64,000 bases of DNA from Micromonospora sp. NBC_01796 (lineage in GTDB: Bacteria; Actinomycetota; Actinomycetes; Mycobacteriales; Micromonosporaceae), in contig NZ_CP109078.1 of the NCBI RefSeq assembly GCF_035917455.1, forward strand, positions 3,224,001 to 3,288,000, written 5' to 3'. Position numbers and translations under genes: made by a program. Below the pieces are notes generated by a model, which ran no database searches, was not told where the DNA came from, and worked only from the letters and a program-made list of their open reading frames with translations. This document shows, piece after piece, positions 1-7,754 of this stretch. The stretch's first letter is position 1. Each line of letters starts with the position of its first letter.

Positions 1-2141
1 AGCACCACGAACCGCTCGACCCCGATCTCGACCCCGGGGAAGCTCGACGCCACCACGCTCGACGTGAAGCCGTAGAGCCGGCCCTGCACGTTCACCACGG
101 CGCCGTCGCCGACCTCCGCCGCGATCGCGGGGGAGACCAGCGCCGGCACCGGGCCGTCGGTCCGCTTCGCGTTCCGCAGCGCCGCCGGCACCCCGTCATC
201 GGGTACGCCGCTGCGCCGCATCACGTCGACGAAGCTCGGCATGTCCACCACCAGCACCTGGGTCTGCCCGAGGTCACGATCGGACGCACTGGGGCCGGTA
301 CGGAGCCGGCGGGCGTTCTCCAGCGAGATCGCGGTCACCGCGTCCACCCCGGGCAGCGCGTCGAGCCGGTCGGTCGTCGACGGGGCGAAGGTGTTCCCGG
401 TGAGCCTGGCGTCGGCCGGGATGGCCTGCTCGCTCGCCCTGTCCCGGGCGTGCGAGATGGTGCTCGCGACCACCCCGCTGAAAACCCCGGTGGTGATCGC
501 GATGACCAGCACCGCGAGCGGGCCGATGGTCACCGGTGCGCCCCGCCCGGCTCGGGCCAACCCGAGGAAGACGACCGCTCCCCGGGCCCTCGCGGCGATC
601 TGCCCGACCATCCGCAGCGGCCAGGGCAGCACCCGCAGGGCGATCAGGGAGGTCCCGACCGCCAGCAGGACCGGCACCGAGACCAGGTACGGGTCCACCC
701 CGCCGTCCGGCACCAGCCCGCGCCGCCGGAGCAGGAACACCCCGAGCCCGGCCAGCACCAGCACGCTGATCTCGGCGGTGAGCCGGCGGGCCGACGGCCG
801 TTGCCGGATCAGGTCCTGCCGGCGGACCACGAACGTCACCCGACGCTGGCTCGACATCGCCAGCACCGGCACCGCCGCAGTGGTGATCACGGCGAGCACC
901 GGGACCAGCCACTCGGTCAGCGCGGACCGACCGGGAACCAGGGTCCCGAGCAGCCACCCGGCGAGCACGGCGAACGGCTGGACCAGCACCGACTCGGCCA
1001 GGGTGCGTCGACCGATGGTCGCCGTCGACGCTCCCCGGGCCCGCAACAGGGCCAGTTCCTCGCGGCGGCGTTCCAGCGACAGCCGGGCGGCGAGCAGGAT
1101 CAGCCCGAGCAGGCTGGCCAGCACCCCGGTCTCGACCACCGCGAGCAGCGCCCGTACGGAGGCGAGCCGTTCGCCGAGTTGGATCAGGGAGACGTCCAGT
1201 GAGGTGACCACCGTGGTACCCGGCGCGGGGGAGGCCCGCTTCAGGCGTACCACCGCGTCGGTCACCGCCTTGGCCTTGCTGGCGTCGAGCCGCTTCTCGT
1301 CGATCCGGTAGTGCCAGTCGAGGGTGACCGAGCCGAGGCGGGGGCCGGCCGCGTTCATCCCGGCCCAGTCGGTCACCGCGATCGCCCGGAACCGCTCGCC
1401 GTCCATCATCGGTATCTGCGGGTCCACGGCCAGTCGCATGGCGTTCCAGATCGGCGCGGTGGTGTCCAGCGGCTCGAAGATCCCGACCACCACCACCGGG
1501 ACCTTGGCGGAGCCCACCAGGGAACCGATGTCGAACCGGCTGCCGAGGGCCAGCATGAGCGCGTTCGCGGTCCGCTGGGACACCGCGATCGGGATCCGCC
1601 CGCCCGGCAACCCGGCGGTCGCGTCCGGCCACGTGCCGGAGACCATCCGGACGGCCTCGTCCACCCCGGTCTGCGCCCGCAGGCCGAGCCCCGGTTGGCT
1701 GTCGCCGTTGAACGGAGGGAAGTCGCCCGACGCGCCCACCCTCTCGGGTTCGATCCCCGCCGAGTACCACTGGTCGGTGATCAGACCGGGCAGCGGCTGC
1801 GGCAGCTTCTCCCGGTACGGGTCCAGGTCCTCGATCCCGGTCTGGGTGGTCCTGGCCTTGTCGATGCCGGCCGCCATCGGCAACGAGATGTCCCGGACCT
1901 GGTACGGAAGGTCCGCCACGTCGGCGGCCAGTCCCCGGTCGGCGTACTCGTTGGCCAGTCGGGGGGCACCGGTGAGCAGCGCCGCCGAAGCCAACCCCAG
2001 TACGGCAAGCAGCCCGACCTGCCCGGCGAAGGCGCGCAGCCGGCGTACCGGCCCGGACCTGTTGGCTCTCATCGACCTCTTCCTCGCCTGCGCTGGTCCG
2101 GACCCGGTGCCGTCCACCGATCCCTGTGTTCCGTTGCTCAC
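1..2141 (-). CDS. FtsX-type ABC transporter permease (3' end beyond window)
   Basis: Membrane permease of a MacB/FtsX-like ABC exporter or lipoprotein-release system; about 713 codons are visible and the C-terminus lies left of the window. An N-terminal hydrophobic segment (GLLAVLGLASAALLTG) is followed by a large extracytoplasmic region. The FtsX signature EELALLRARGAS is read near 1030-1070, followed by several membrane segments. The GTG at 2141 overlaps the stop of the upstream permease (GTGA) and has GGAG about 8 nt before it, so translation is probably coupled. An ATG at 2072 preceded by GAGGAAGAGG is a credible alternative start. No ATPase gene is visible in the window; it may lie to the left. 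Substrate unknown. Confidence 0.85.
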   Translation of the reverse strand, partial: MSNGTQGSVDGTGSGPAQARKRSMRANRSGPVRRLRAFAGQVGLLAVLGLASAALLTGAPRLANEYADRGLAADVADLPYQVRDISLPMAAGIDKARTTQTGIEDLDPYREKLPQPLPGLITDQWYSAGIEPERVGASGDFPPFNGDSQPGLGLRAQTGVDEAVRMVSGTWPDATAGLPGGRIPIAVSQRTANALMLALGSRFDIGSLVGSAKVPVVVVGIFEPLDTTAPIWNAMRLAVDPQIPMMDGERFRAIAVTDWAGMNAAGPRLGSVTLDWHYRIDEKRLDASKAKAVTDAVVRLKRASPAPGTTVVTSLDVSLIQLGERLASVRALLAVVETGVLASLLGLILLAARLSLERRREELALLRARGASTATIGRRTLAESVLVQPFAVLAGWLLGTLVPGRSALTEWLVPVLAVITTAAVPVLAMSSQRRVTFVVRRQDLIRQRPSARRLTAEISVLVLAGLGVFLLRRRGLVPDGGVDPYLVSVPVLLAVGTSLIALRVLPWPLRMVGQIAARARGAVVFLGLARAGRGAPVTIGPLAVLVIAITTGVFSGVVASTISHARDRASEQAIPADARLTGNTFAPSTTDRLDALPGVDAVTAISLENARRLRTGPSASDRDLGQTQVLVVDMPSFVDVMRRSGVPDDGVPAALRNAKRTDGPVPALVSPAIAAEVGDGAVVNVQGRLYGFTSSVVASSFPGVEIGVERFVV

Positions 2142-5100
2142 CGGTCGTCTCCGATCCGGAGCTGGGCGGCGACGAGGCGCTGCCGCAGGGTGGTGGCGAT
2201 CAGCCCGCTCAGCAGGAGCGCGAGCAGGAGCAGGCCGACCGTGGTCGCGATCACCGGTGGCCAGTCGATGGAGAGCAGTGGTGGCGGCGATGGTCGGTCC
2301 GCCGACGGGGTGAGGATCACCAGGGGTGCCATCGTGGCGGCCACCGCGACCCCGACCCCGAGGCCCACCAGTACGCCGATCCCGGAGAGGAACGCCTGCT
2401 CGGCGATGAGTGACCGGGCCAGCAGCCGGTGCCCGGCGCCGAGGGTGTGCAGCACCGCCAGTTCGTTCACCCGGCGGCGGGCGGTGGCGCTCACGTCGAC
2501 GCCGATGCCGACGGCGGCGAGCAGCAACGCGCCCAGTGCGGCGGCGAACAACGCGCCCCGGGCACCCACCCCGTACGGGTCGAGCTGGTCGGCGATCGCC
2601 TGCCGGTCGAGCACCTCCAGCCCATCGAGCTGGGCGGCGGCCTGGGCGGCGGCCGACGCCTGCGCGGGGTCGGTGGTGACCCACCACTCCTCGTTCGTCC
2701 GGACGATGCCGTGGTCGAAGAAGAACCGGTTGCTCAGCGACGGGAGGTCGGTCAGGATCGCGGCCGGTTCCGTGTCGCCGGGGATCGAGGCGACGGTTCC
2801 GACGATCTTGACTCGGGCGTCCGCCAGCCCGAAGGCGAGCCCGGTCTCGTCGCCGACCTTGAGCCGCAACGCGTCCAGCACCGCCGGGGTGACCAGCACC
2901 GGGATCGGTGCCGTGTCGGCCTGCCGGACCATGGCCACGCGTACCGTGGTGGCGCCCCAGCTCGCGTCGTCGTTGACCTCGTACTGGGTGGACATGCCCC
3001 CGACGCCCGCGGCGGCCGTGGACTGGCGGTCGAGCCGGTCCACGGTCTGCCAGCTTCCGCCGGTGGTCAGGTCGACCGGGGTGCCGGCGGCGTCACCGGT
3101 GCCGGCGGTCAGCGCGCTCAGGGTCCAGTCGATCCGCATGCCGTTCTGGCCGAGGGTGTCGGCGACGAATCCGGCCAGCCGTACCGGGGCGGAACCGGCC
3201 GGGAGGTCGATGTCGAAGCGGAGCGCCCGGCCGTTGCGGCTGGTGCCGAGGGGCACCCGGCGGAAACCGCCGTTCGGTTCGGCGAAGACGGCGTCGGTCC
3301 GGATCTCGTCGGAGAACTGGATCGGGCCGGCGGTCGTACGCACCGTCCCGGAGAGCTTCCGGGCGCCGGCCGGCAGTTCGGTGTACGGCGCCTCGACGCG
3401 TTGCCCACCCACCTCGCGCAGCAGGTCGGCGGGGGATCCGGTGTCGACCATGTCCTGCCGGATGTTGATCGAGTCGGCGCCGGCGCGGGTGTCGATCGCG
3501 ATCAGCGATGCCGGTTGCGCGTCCGGTCCCAGGCGCAGGCTCTCCCGCCAGGCCGGCAGGACCTCGCGTACGCCGGGCAGGCCGGCGAGGGCCTCCGCTC
3601 GTCCGGCCGGCGGGGCGTCGCTCGTCTCCACCAGTCGCAGGTCGGTGCCGACCTGGTGGGCGGCCTGGTCCCGCAGGGACCGCTCGGAGGTGCTGGCCAG
3701 GCACCAGGCCAGGGTGCTCACCGCGACGGCGAGGGCGAGCAGCAGGACCGGGCCGGCGTGCGGGCGTCGCCCGGCCTGCCAGGTGCCGAACATGGTGGCG
3801 GTCCACGGCTTGCGGTCGACAAGACGCTCGGCGAGCCGGGTGATCGGCGGGAGCACCCGCAGGGCCAGCACCGCCCCGGCCAGTACGCCCAGCGTCGGGG
3901 TGGCCGCGAGCAGCGGGTCGATGCCGAGCTGACCGGTGGAACGGGCCCCCGCCAGCGGCGAGGAGTACTGCCGCAGTTGCAGCCAGCCGAGCACCGCCAG
4001 GGCGATCAGCGCCAGGTCGATGCCGGCCCGCTGGGCGACGGCCCGCCGGCTGGGGCGGGACCGGCTGGCCAGCTCGGCGACGTAGGTGCCGCTGCGGCGT
4101 AGCGACGGGCCGATGATGGCCAGGGCACAGCCGATCGCGGCAAGCGCGGCGACCAGCCAGGTCAACGGTGCCGGTTGGGCGTCGAACCGGAGCCCCACCG
4201 AGGCCAGCATCGGCACCCGGTCGGCGAGGCGCAGGCCCTCGGTTGCCAACAGTGGCGCGAGCAGCGCCGCCGGCAGTACGACCAGCGTCGCCTCCCGTAC
4301 GGCCAGCCCGGCGAGCTGGTTGCGGGCGGCGCCACGGGCCCGCAGCAGCGAGTTCTCGCCCCGGCGCTGCTCGACCAGGAGCGCGGCCACCAGCACCAGG
4401 GCGTAGCCGCCGAGCACGATGACCAGCAGCATCGGGGTGACCAGGGCGGACCGGCCGACCAGGTTCGCCCGTTCGAGGCGTTCGGCCAGCCGGTCGACGG
4501 CGGTGGTGGTGATGCCGGAGGTGCCGAGCCCGGCGGCCTTCGGGAGTTCGGCGGTGAGCCCGCGGACCGTGTCGGCGAGCCGCCCGAGCTGGGCCACGCT
4601 CGCACCGTTCAGGTCCGGCTCGACCAGCCAGGCGGCGCTGGCGTTGGCGGCGAAGTGGTTGATGAAGTCGGCGCGGTCGACGGTCAACGGACCGTAGGTG
4701 GACGACTGCGCGGCGTGGCCTTCCGCGACGTCCGGTGAGAGGCGCCAGTAGGCGGCCTCGGGATCGCGGGGGTGCCAGATGCCGGCCACCGCCAGGTTGC
4801 TGACCCGCCCGGTGACCCGGTCGGTGACCGGTATCCGGTCACCGACCGCGACGCCCAGGATCTTGGCGACCGGCTCTGCCAGTGCGGTCTGCACCGGGTT
4901 GGCGCCTGGCTGGGGCCAGTTTCCGGAGCTGAGTTCGGCGTGCTCGGCGAGGTTGTCGAGGAAGACCACGGAACCGAAGACGACCCCGTCGCCGTCGGGC
5001 ACCGCCTTGCCGACCGGGCCGGAGAGCTGCCGGCCGGCGGCGTAACCGGCGGCCGAGACCGGTGCGGGTAGCCCCGCGAGACCGGCCGAGATCTCCCTGC

Positions 5101-5335
5101 GCAACGCCGCGTCGCGGTCCCGGAGGGCGTCCGCGGACCCACCGGTCGAGCCTCGTACCAGGATCGACCGTTCCTCCGGGGCGGAGGAGTCGATGGCGCT
5201 GGCGGTGCCGGTGTCGACGACCTGCCGGCTGTATCCGGCGAGGCCGGTGAGCAGTGCGGCGGCGATCAGGGTCGCCCCGGTCGCCGCGAGTAGCAGGCCC
5301 CTCACCGCACGGGCGCGCCGTAGCACCAGCCTCAT
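2138..5335 (-). CDS. FtsX-type ABC transporter permease, 1065 aa
   Basis: Large membrane permease with a duplicated FtsX layout. An N-terminal membrane segment (LLLAATGATLIAAALLTGLAG) and a long periplasmic-type domain precede a first FtsX block marked by NSLLRARGAARNQ. A second extracytoplasmic domain and a C-terminal block with NELAVLHTLGAGHR follow. I chose the ATG at 5335 because the sequence then starts MRLVLRRARAVRG, a positively charged run before the first helix; the open frame extends 26 codons further upstream without a membrane-protein-like N-terminus. It overlaps the next permease by 4 bp, so the two probably form one heterodimeric transporter. Function beyond ABC export or lipid/lipoprotein handling cannot be read. 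Confidence 0.88.
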   Translation of the reverse strand: MRLVLRRARAVRGLLLAATGATLIAAALLTGLAGYSRQVVDTGTASAIDSSAPEERSILVRGSTGGSADALRDRDAALRREISAGLAGLPAPVSAAGYAAGRQLSGPVGKAVPDGDGVVFGSVVFLDNLAEHAELSSGNWPQPGANPVQTALAEPVAKILGVAVGDRIPVTDRVTGRVSNLAVAGIWHPRDPEAAYWRLSPDVAEGHAAQSSTYGPLTVDRADFINHFAANASAAWLVEPDLNGASVAQLGRLADTVRGLTAELPKAAGLGTSGITTTAVDRLAERLERANLVGRSALVTPMLLVIVLGGYALVLVAALLVEQRRGENSLLRARGAARNQLAGLAVREATLVVLPAALLAPLLATEGLRLADRVPMLASVGLRFDAQPAPLTWLVAALAAIGCALAIIGPSLRRSGTYVAELASRSRPSRRAVAQRAGIDLALIALAVLGWLQLRQYSSPLAGARSTGQLGIDPLLAATPTLGVLAGAVLALRVLPPITRLAERLVDRKPWTATMFGTWQAGRRPHAGPVLLLALAVAVSTLAWCLASTSERSLRDQAAHQVGTDLRLVETSDAPPAGRAEALAGLPGVREVLPAWRESLRLGPDAQPASLIAIDTRAGADSINIRQDMVDTGSPADLLREVGGQRVEAPYTELPAGARKLSGTVRTTAGPIQFSDEIRTDAVFAEPNGGFRRVPLGTSRNGRALRFDIDLPAGSAPVRLAGFVADTLGQNGMRIDWTLSALTAGTGDAAGTPVDLTTGGSWQTVDRLDRQSTAAAGVGGMSTQYEVNDDASWGATTVRVAMVRQADTAPIPVLVTPAVLDALRLKVGDETGLAFGLADARVKIVGTVASIPGDTEPAAILTDLPSLSNRFFFDHGIVRTNEEWWVTTDPAQASAAAQAAAQLDGLEVLDRQAIADQLDPYGVGARGALFAAALGALLLAAVGIGVDVSATARRRVNELAVLHTLGAGHRLLARSLIAEQAFLSGIGVLVGLGVGVAVAATMAPLVILTPSADRPSPPPLLSIDWPPVIATTVGLLLLALLLSGLIATTLRQRLVAAQLRIGDDR

Positions 5336-5380
5336 TCCACCGCGTCCCCTCGTTGCCCGTCCGGGCGACGTGATCGACCG

Positions 5381-5408
5381 CCCCTCACCGCACCTGATTG
5401 GTGAGGGG
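5381..5408. repeat. Inverted repeat upstream of the permease operon
   Basis: Perfect 9-bp arms CCCCTCACC and GGTGAGGGG separated by 10 nt, about 50 bp upstream of the permease start. It could form a leader hairpin or be an operator; nothing else decides between these. Confidence 0.45.
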
Positions 5409-5628
5409 GTCAAAAAGGTTCGCTGGCGTCGTCAGAAATCTTCCGAACCGAGGGTTCGTGATGTAACGAATACCTAATCGAGATCCACTCGTTGCAGAAC
5501 GGCGGAGCGCAAGGCTACCAGCTCATTCAGGCAGGACGATCCGGCTGCCGACCGTGCCGCCGGCAGGTTGCTCACCCTCGCAGGGTACGACGACGAGCGT
5601 CCCCTCGCCGCCCGCTAGCGTCTACCCC

Positions 5629-6408
5629 ATGGTGGGAGAGCCGCAGGTCGGCGACGTCTTCGGCGAGTTGCTGCGGGACACCTTCGCGGTGGCGACCGGG
5701 GTCGGGCCACGTCCCCTGGTCGGGGGCCGGTTGCCCCGCCCGGTGATCGAGATCATCGAACGCGACGACGGTCTGATCAACGGTGCCCCGGCCGCCCACT
5801 ACCTCGACGAACCAGCCGCCTGGCAGCCGTACGACCACCGGGCGGTCGACCGGGTCCGGGGCCGGGTGCTCGACATCGGTGTCGGCGCCGGCCGGATCGC
5901 GCTGGAGTTGCAGGAACGCGGGGTGCCGGTCACCGGGCTGGACATCTCCCCCGGTGCGATCCGGGTCGCCCGCAAGCGGGGCGTACGGGACCTGGTCCTC
6001 GGCACCGTCGACGAGTACGCCACCAACCGGCACCGGTTCGACACCTTTCTCCTGCTCGGCAACAACCTCGGGCTGATCGAGGGGCGGGACCGGGCACCGG
6101 GGTTCCTGGCCGCGCTGGCAGCCCTGGCAAACCCGGGCGCCGAGATCATCGCCCACGGCACCGACCCGTACGGCACCACCGACCCGGTGCACACCGGTTA
6201 CCACGAGCGCAACCGGGCCCGGGGCCGGCTCGGCGGGCAGTTGCGCCTGCGGCTGCGCTACCGCGAGCTGGGTACGCCGTGGTTCGACTACCTGGTCTGT
6301 ACGCCGGACGAGCTGGCCGAGCTGGTCCGGGGCAGCGCCTGGCGGCTGGTCGACGTGGACGATGCCGATGCCCCGTACTACCTGGCCACGCTGCGGCTGG
6401 CGGGTTGA
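5629..6408 (+). CDS. Class I SAM-dependent methyltransferase, 259 aa
   Basis: Predicted cytoplasmic methyltransferase of unknown substrate. The SAM-binding motif I is VLDIGVGAGRIALEL (about residues 81-95), followed by a motif II acidic residue in GLDISPGAI and a later LLLGNNLGLIEG segment typical of the Rossmann-like fold. The ATG at 5629 is preferred: the upstream 25 in-frame codons are proline/serine-rich and not conserved-looking. Its stop overlaps the start of the KptA-like gene (TGATG), so the two are likely co-translated. That pairing hints at a nucleic-acid or nucleotide role, but this is inference only. Confidence 0.85.
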   Translation: MVGEPQVGDVFGELLRDTFAVATGVGPRPLVGGRLPRPVIEIIERDDGLINGAPAAHYLDEPAAWQPYDHRAVDRVRGRVLDIGVGAGRIALELQERGVPVTGLDISPGAIRVARKRGVRDLVLGTVDEYATNRHRFDTFLLLGNNLGLIEGRDRAPGFLAALAALANPGAEIIAHGTDPYGTTDPVHTGYHERNRARGRLGGQLRLRLRYRELGTPWFDYLVCTPDELAELVRGSAWRLVDVDDADAPYYLATLRLAG

Positions 6409-6977
6409 TGGAACCGGCCGAGCTGCGTTCGGTCAGCAAACGGATGTCGCTCGTGCTGCGGCACGCGCCGGGAAGCGTCGGGCTGACGTTGGACGCCAAC
6501 GGCTGGGTGCCGGTGGCGGATCTGCTCGCCGCCCTGTCCCGGCACGGCCGGCGGATCACCCCGGAGGAACTGGACGCCGTGGTGGCAGGCAACGACAAGC
6601 AGCGGTTCGCCGTGCGTACGGGACCGGACGGGGTGGCGTGGATCCGGGCCAGCCAGGGGCACTCGGCGCGGGTGGCGGTGGATCTGGGGCTGACCCCGGT
6701 CACCCCGCCCAAGCTGCTGTACCACGGCACCGGCGCGGTCAACGTACCGGCGATTCTGGCGCAGGGGCTGCGGCCGGGGCGGCGGCATCACGTACACCTG
6801 TCCGTCGACGTGGCGACGGCCGTGACGGTCGGTCGGCGCCGGGGCGGGTCGGTGTCGGTGCTGGTGGTCGACGCGGCGAAGCTGGCCGCTCGGGGGCACG
6901 AGTTCTACCGGAGCGACAACGGGGTGTGGCTGACCGCGTCCGTCCCGCCGGACGTCATCCGGCCGGCGGTGCGGTGA
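6408..6977 (+). CDS. kptA: RNA 2'-phosphotransferase, Tpt1/KptA family, 189 aa
   Basis: Family enzymes transfer the internal 2'-phosphate of RNA to NAD+, giving ADP-ribose 1'',2''-cyclic phosphate; in eukaryotes this completes tRNA splicing, while the bacterial role is unsettled. The protein shows the N-terminal winged-helix start SKRMSLVLRHAPGSVGL, the linker with ITPEELDAVV, and the C-terminal ADP-ribosyl-transferase-like half with LYHGT, HHVHLS and NGVWLT. Length matches the family (about 180-190 aa). The ATG overlaps the methyltransferase stop. The 3' end overlaps the convergent TetR gene by 23 bp. Confidence 0.9.
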   Translation: MEPAELRSVSKRMSLVLRHAPGSVGLTLDANGWVPVADLLAALSRHGRRITPEELDAVVAGNDKQRFAVRTGPDGVAWIRASQGHSARVAVDLGLTPVTPPKLLYHGTGAVNVPAILAQGLRPGRRHHVHLSVDVATAVTVGRRRGGSVSVLVVDAAKLAARGHEFYRSDNGVWLTASVPPDVIRPAVR

Positions 6978-7656
6978 CCGCCGGGGCCGTCGGTGTCTCC
7001 GGCAGGCCGGCGGTGAGCGCCCCGAAGGCGGTACGGCGCAGGTCGGCCAGGATCGCCGTGCCGCTGGTGTCGGCCAGCCAGGTGTGCAGCGCGACGTCCC
7101 ACGAGGTGACCGCGGCCCCGGCGAGCAGCAGCGGGTAGAAGTGGTCGGTGGGTAGCCCGGTGCGGTTGGCGACGAACTCCGACACGGTCTCGCGCAGTTC
7201 GTAGTTGAGCATCAGGTACATGCCGATCAGGCTGGGCTGCTGCTCCAGCAGGCGGAGCCGGACGACGATCTGTTCCTGTTCGTCCTGGTCCAGGTCCAGT
7301 GCGTCGAGTACGGCACCGACCGCGTGCAGCGGGGTCTCGTCCGGCGGGCTCGCGGCCAGTGCCGCCCGCAGGTGGCTGATCCGCTGGTGGGCGACGTCGC
7401 CGAAGAGGACGTGCTGCTTCGAGGAGAAGTAGCGGAAGAACGTACGCACCGCCACGTCCGCCGCCGCCGAGATCTCCTCGACGGTGGTGTTCTCGTAGCC
7501 CTTCTCGGCGAAGAGCCGCAGCGCGGCCTGTTCCAGCGCCGCCCGGGTTTCCAGCTTCTTGCGTTCCCGGCGGTTGGCCGGCAGGTCCACCTGCGGTTCC
7601 CGGCGGTTGACCGGCGACTGTCCGGGCGGGCCGGGCTCCGAAGTTGTCACCCGCAC
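6955..7656 (-). CDS. TetR-family transcriptional regulator, 233 aa
   Basis: DNA-binding repressor candidate. The helix-turn-helix is read as TTVEEISAAADVAVRTFFRY with the family's ARTFFRYF-like end, after a positively charged N-terminal extension. The C-terminal two thirds are an all-helical ligand domain with no recognisable effector motif. It is divergent from an MMPL transporter gene, the usual arrangement for a repressor controlling its neighbouring exporter, and a set of nested inverted repeats lies between the two genes. Several upstream codons could serve as starts; the N-terminal 30 residues look disordered, so the true start may be somewhat downstream. Confidence 0.88.
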   Translation of the reverse strand: MRVTTSEPGPPGQSPVNRREPQVDLPANRRERKKLETRAALEQAALRLFAEKGYENTTVEEISAAADVAVRTFFRYFSSKQHVLFGDVAHQRISHLRAALAASPPDETPLHAVGAVLDALDLDQDEQEQIVVRLRLLEQQPSLIGMYLMLNYELRETVSEFVANRTGLPTDHFYPLLLAGAAVTSWDVALHTWLADTSGTAILADLRRTAFGALTAGLPETPTAPAVTAPPAG

Positions 7657-7683
7657 AGGATGTCACGGGGATTATCGTGGCAT

Positions 7684-7713
7684 CATCTGCCATGTGGCAT
7701 CGCATGCCAGATG
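7684..7713. promoter_or_regulatory. Candidate TetR operator between regulator and exporter
   Basis: Nested inverted repeats: CATCTGCCATG (7684-7694) and CATGCCAGATG (7703-7713) match at 10 of 11 positions. Inside them are the perfect pairs TGCCA/TGGCA (7688-7699) and TGGCAT/ATGCCA (7695-7709). The position in the divergent intergenic region supports an operator for the TetR protein acting on both promoters. Confidence 0.6.
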
Positions 7714-7754
7714 GCGGGCCATGACACTACACGTACTTTCCCGGGGAGGGCGAA

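Noticed and set aside
274-1770. Long open frame of 498 codons on the minus strand within the first permease
   Set aside because: It is a different frame of the same strand with low-complexity Arg/Gly/Ala content. The frame starting at 2141 gives an FtsX-type permease with a clear EELALLRARGAS motif.
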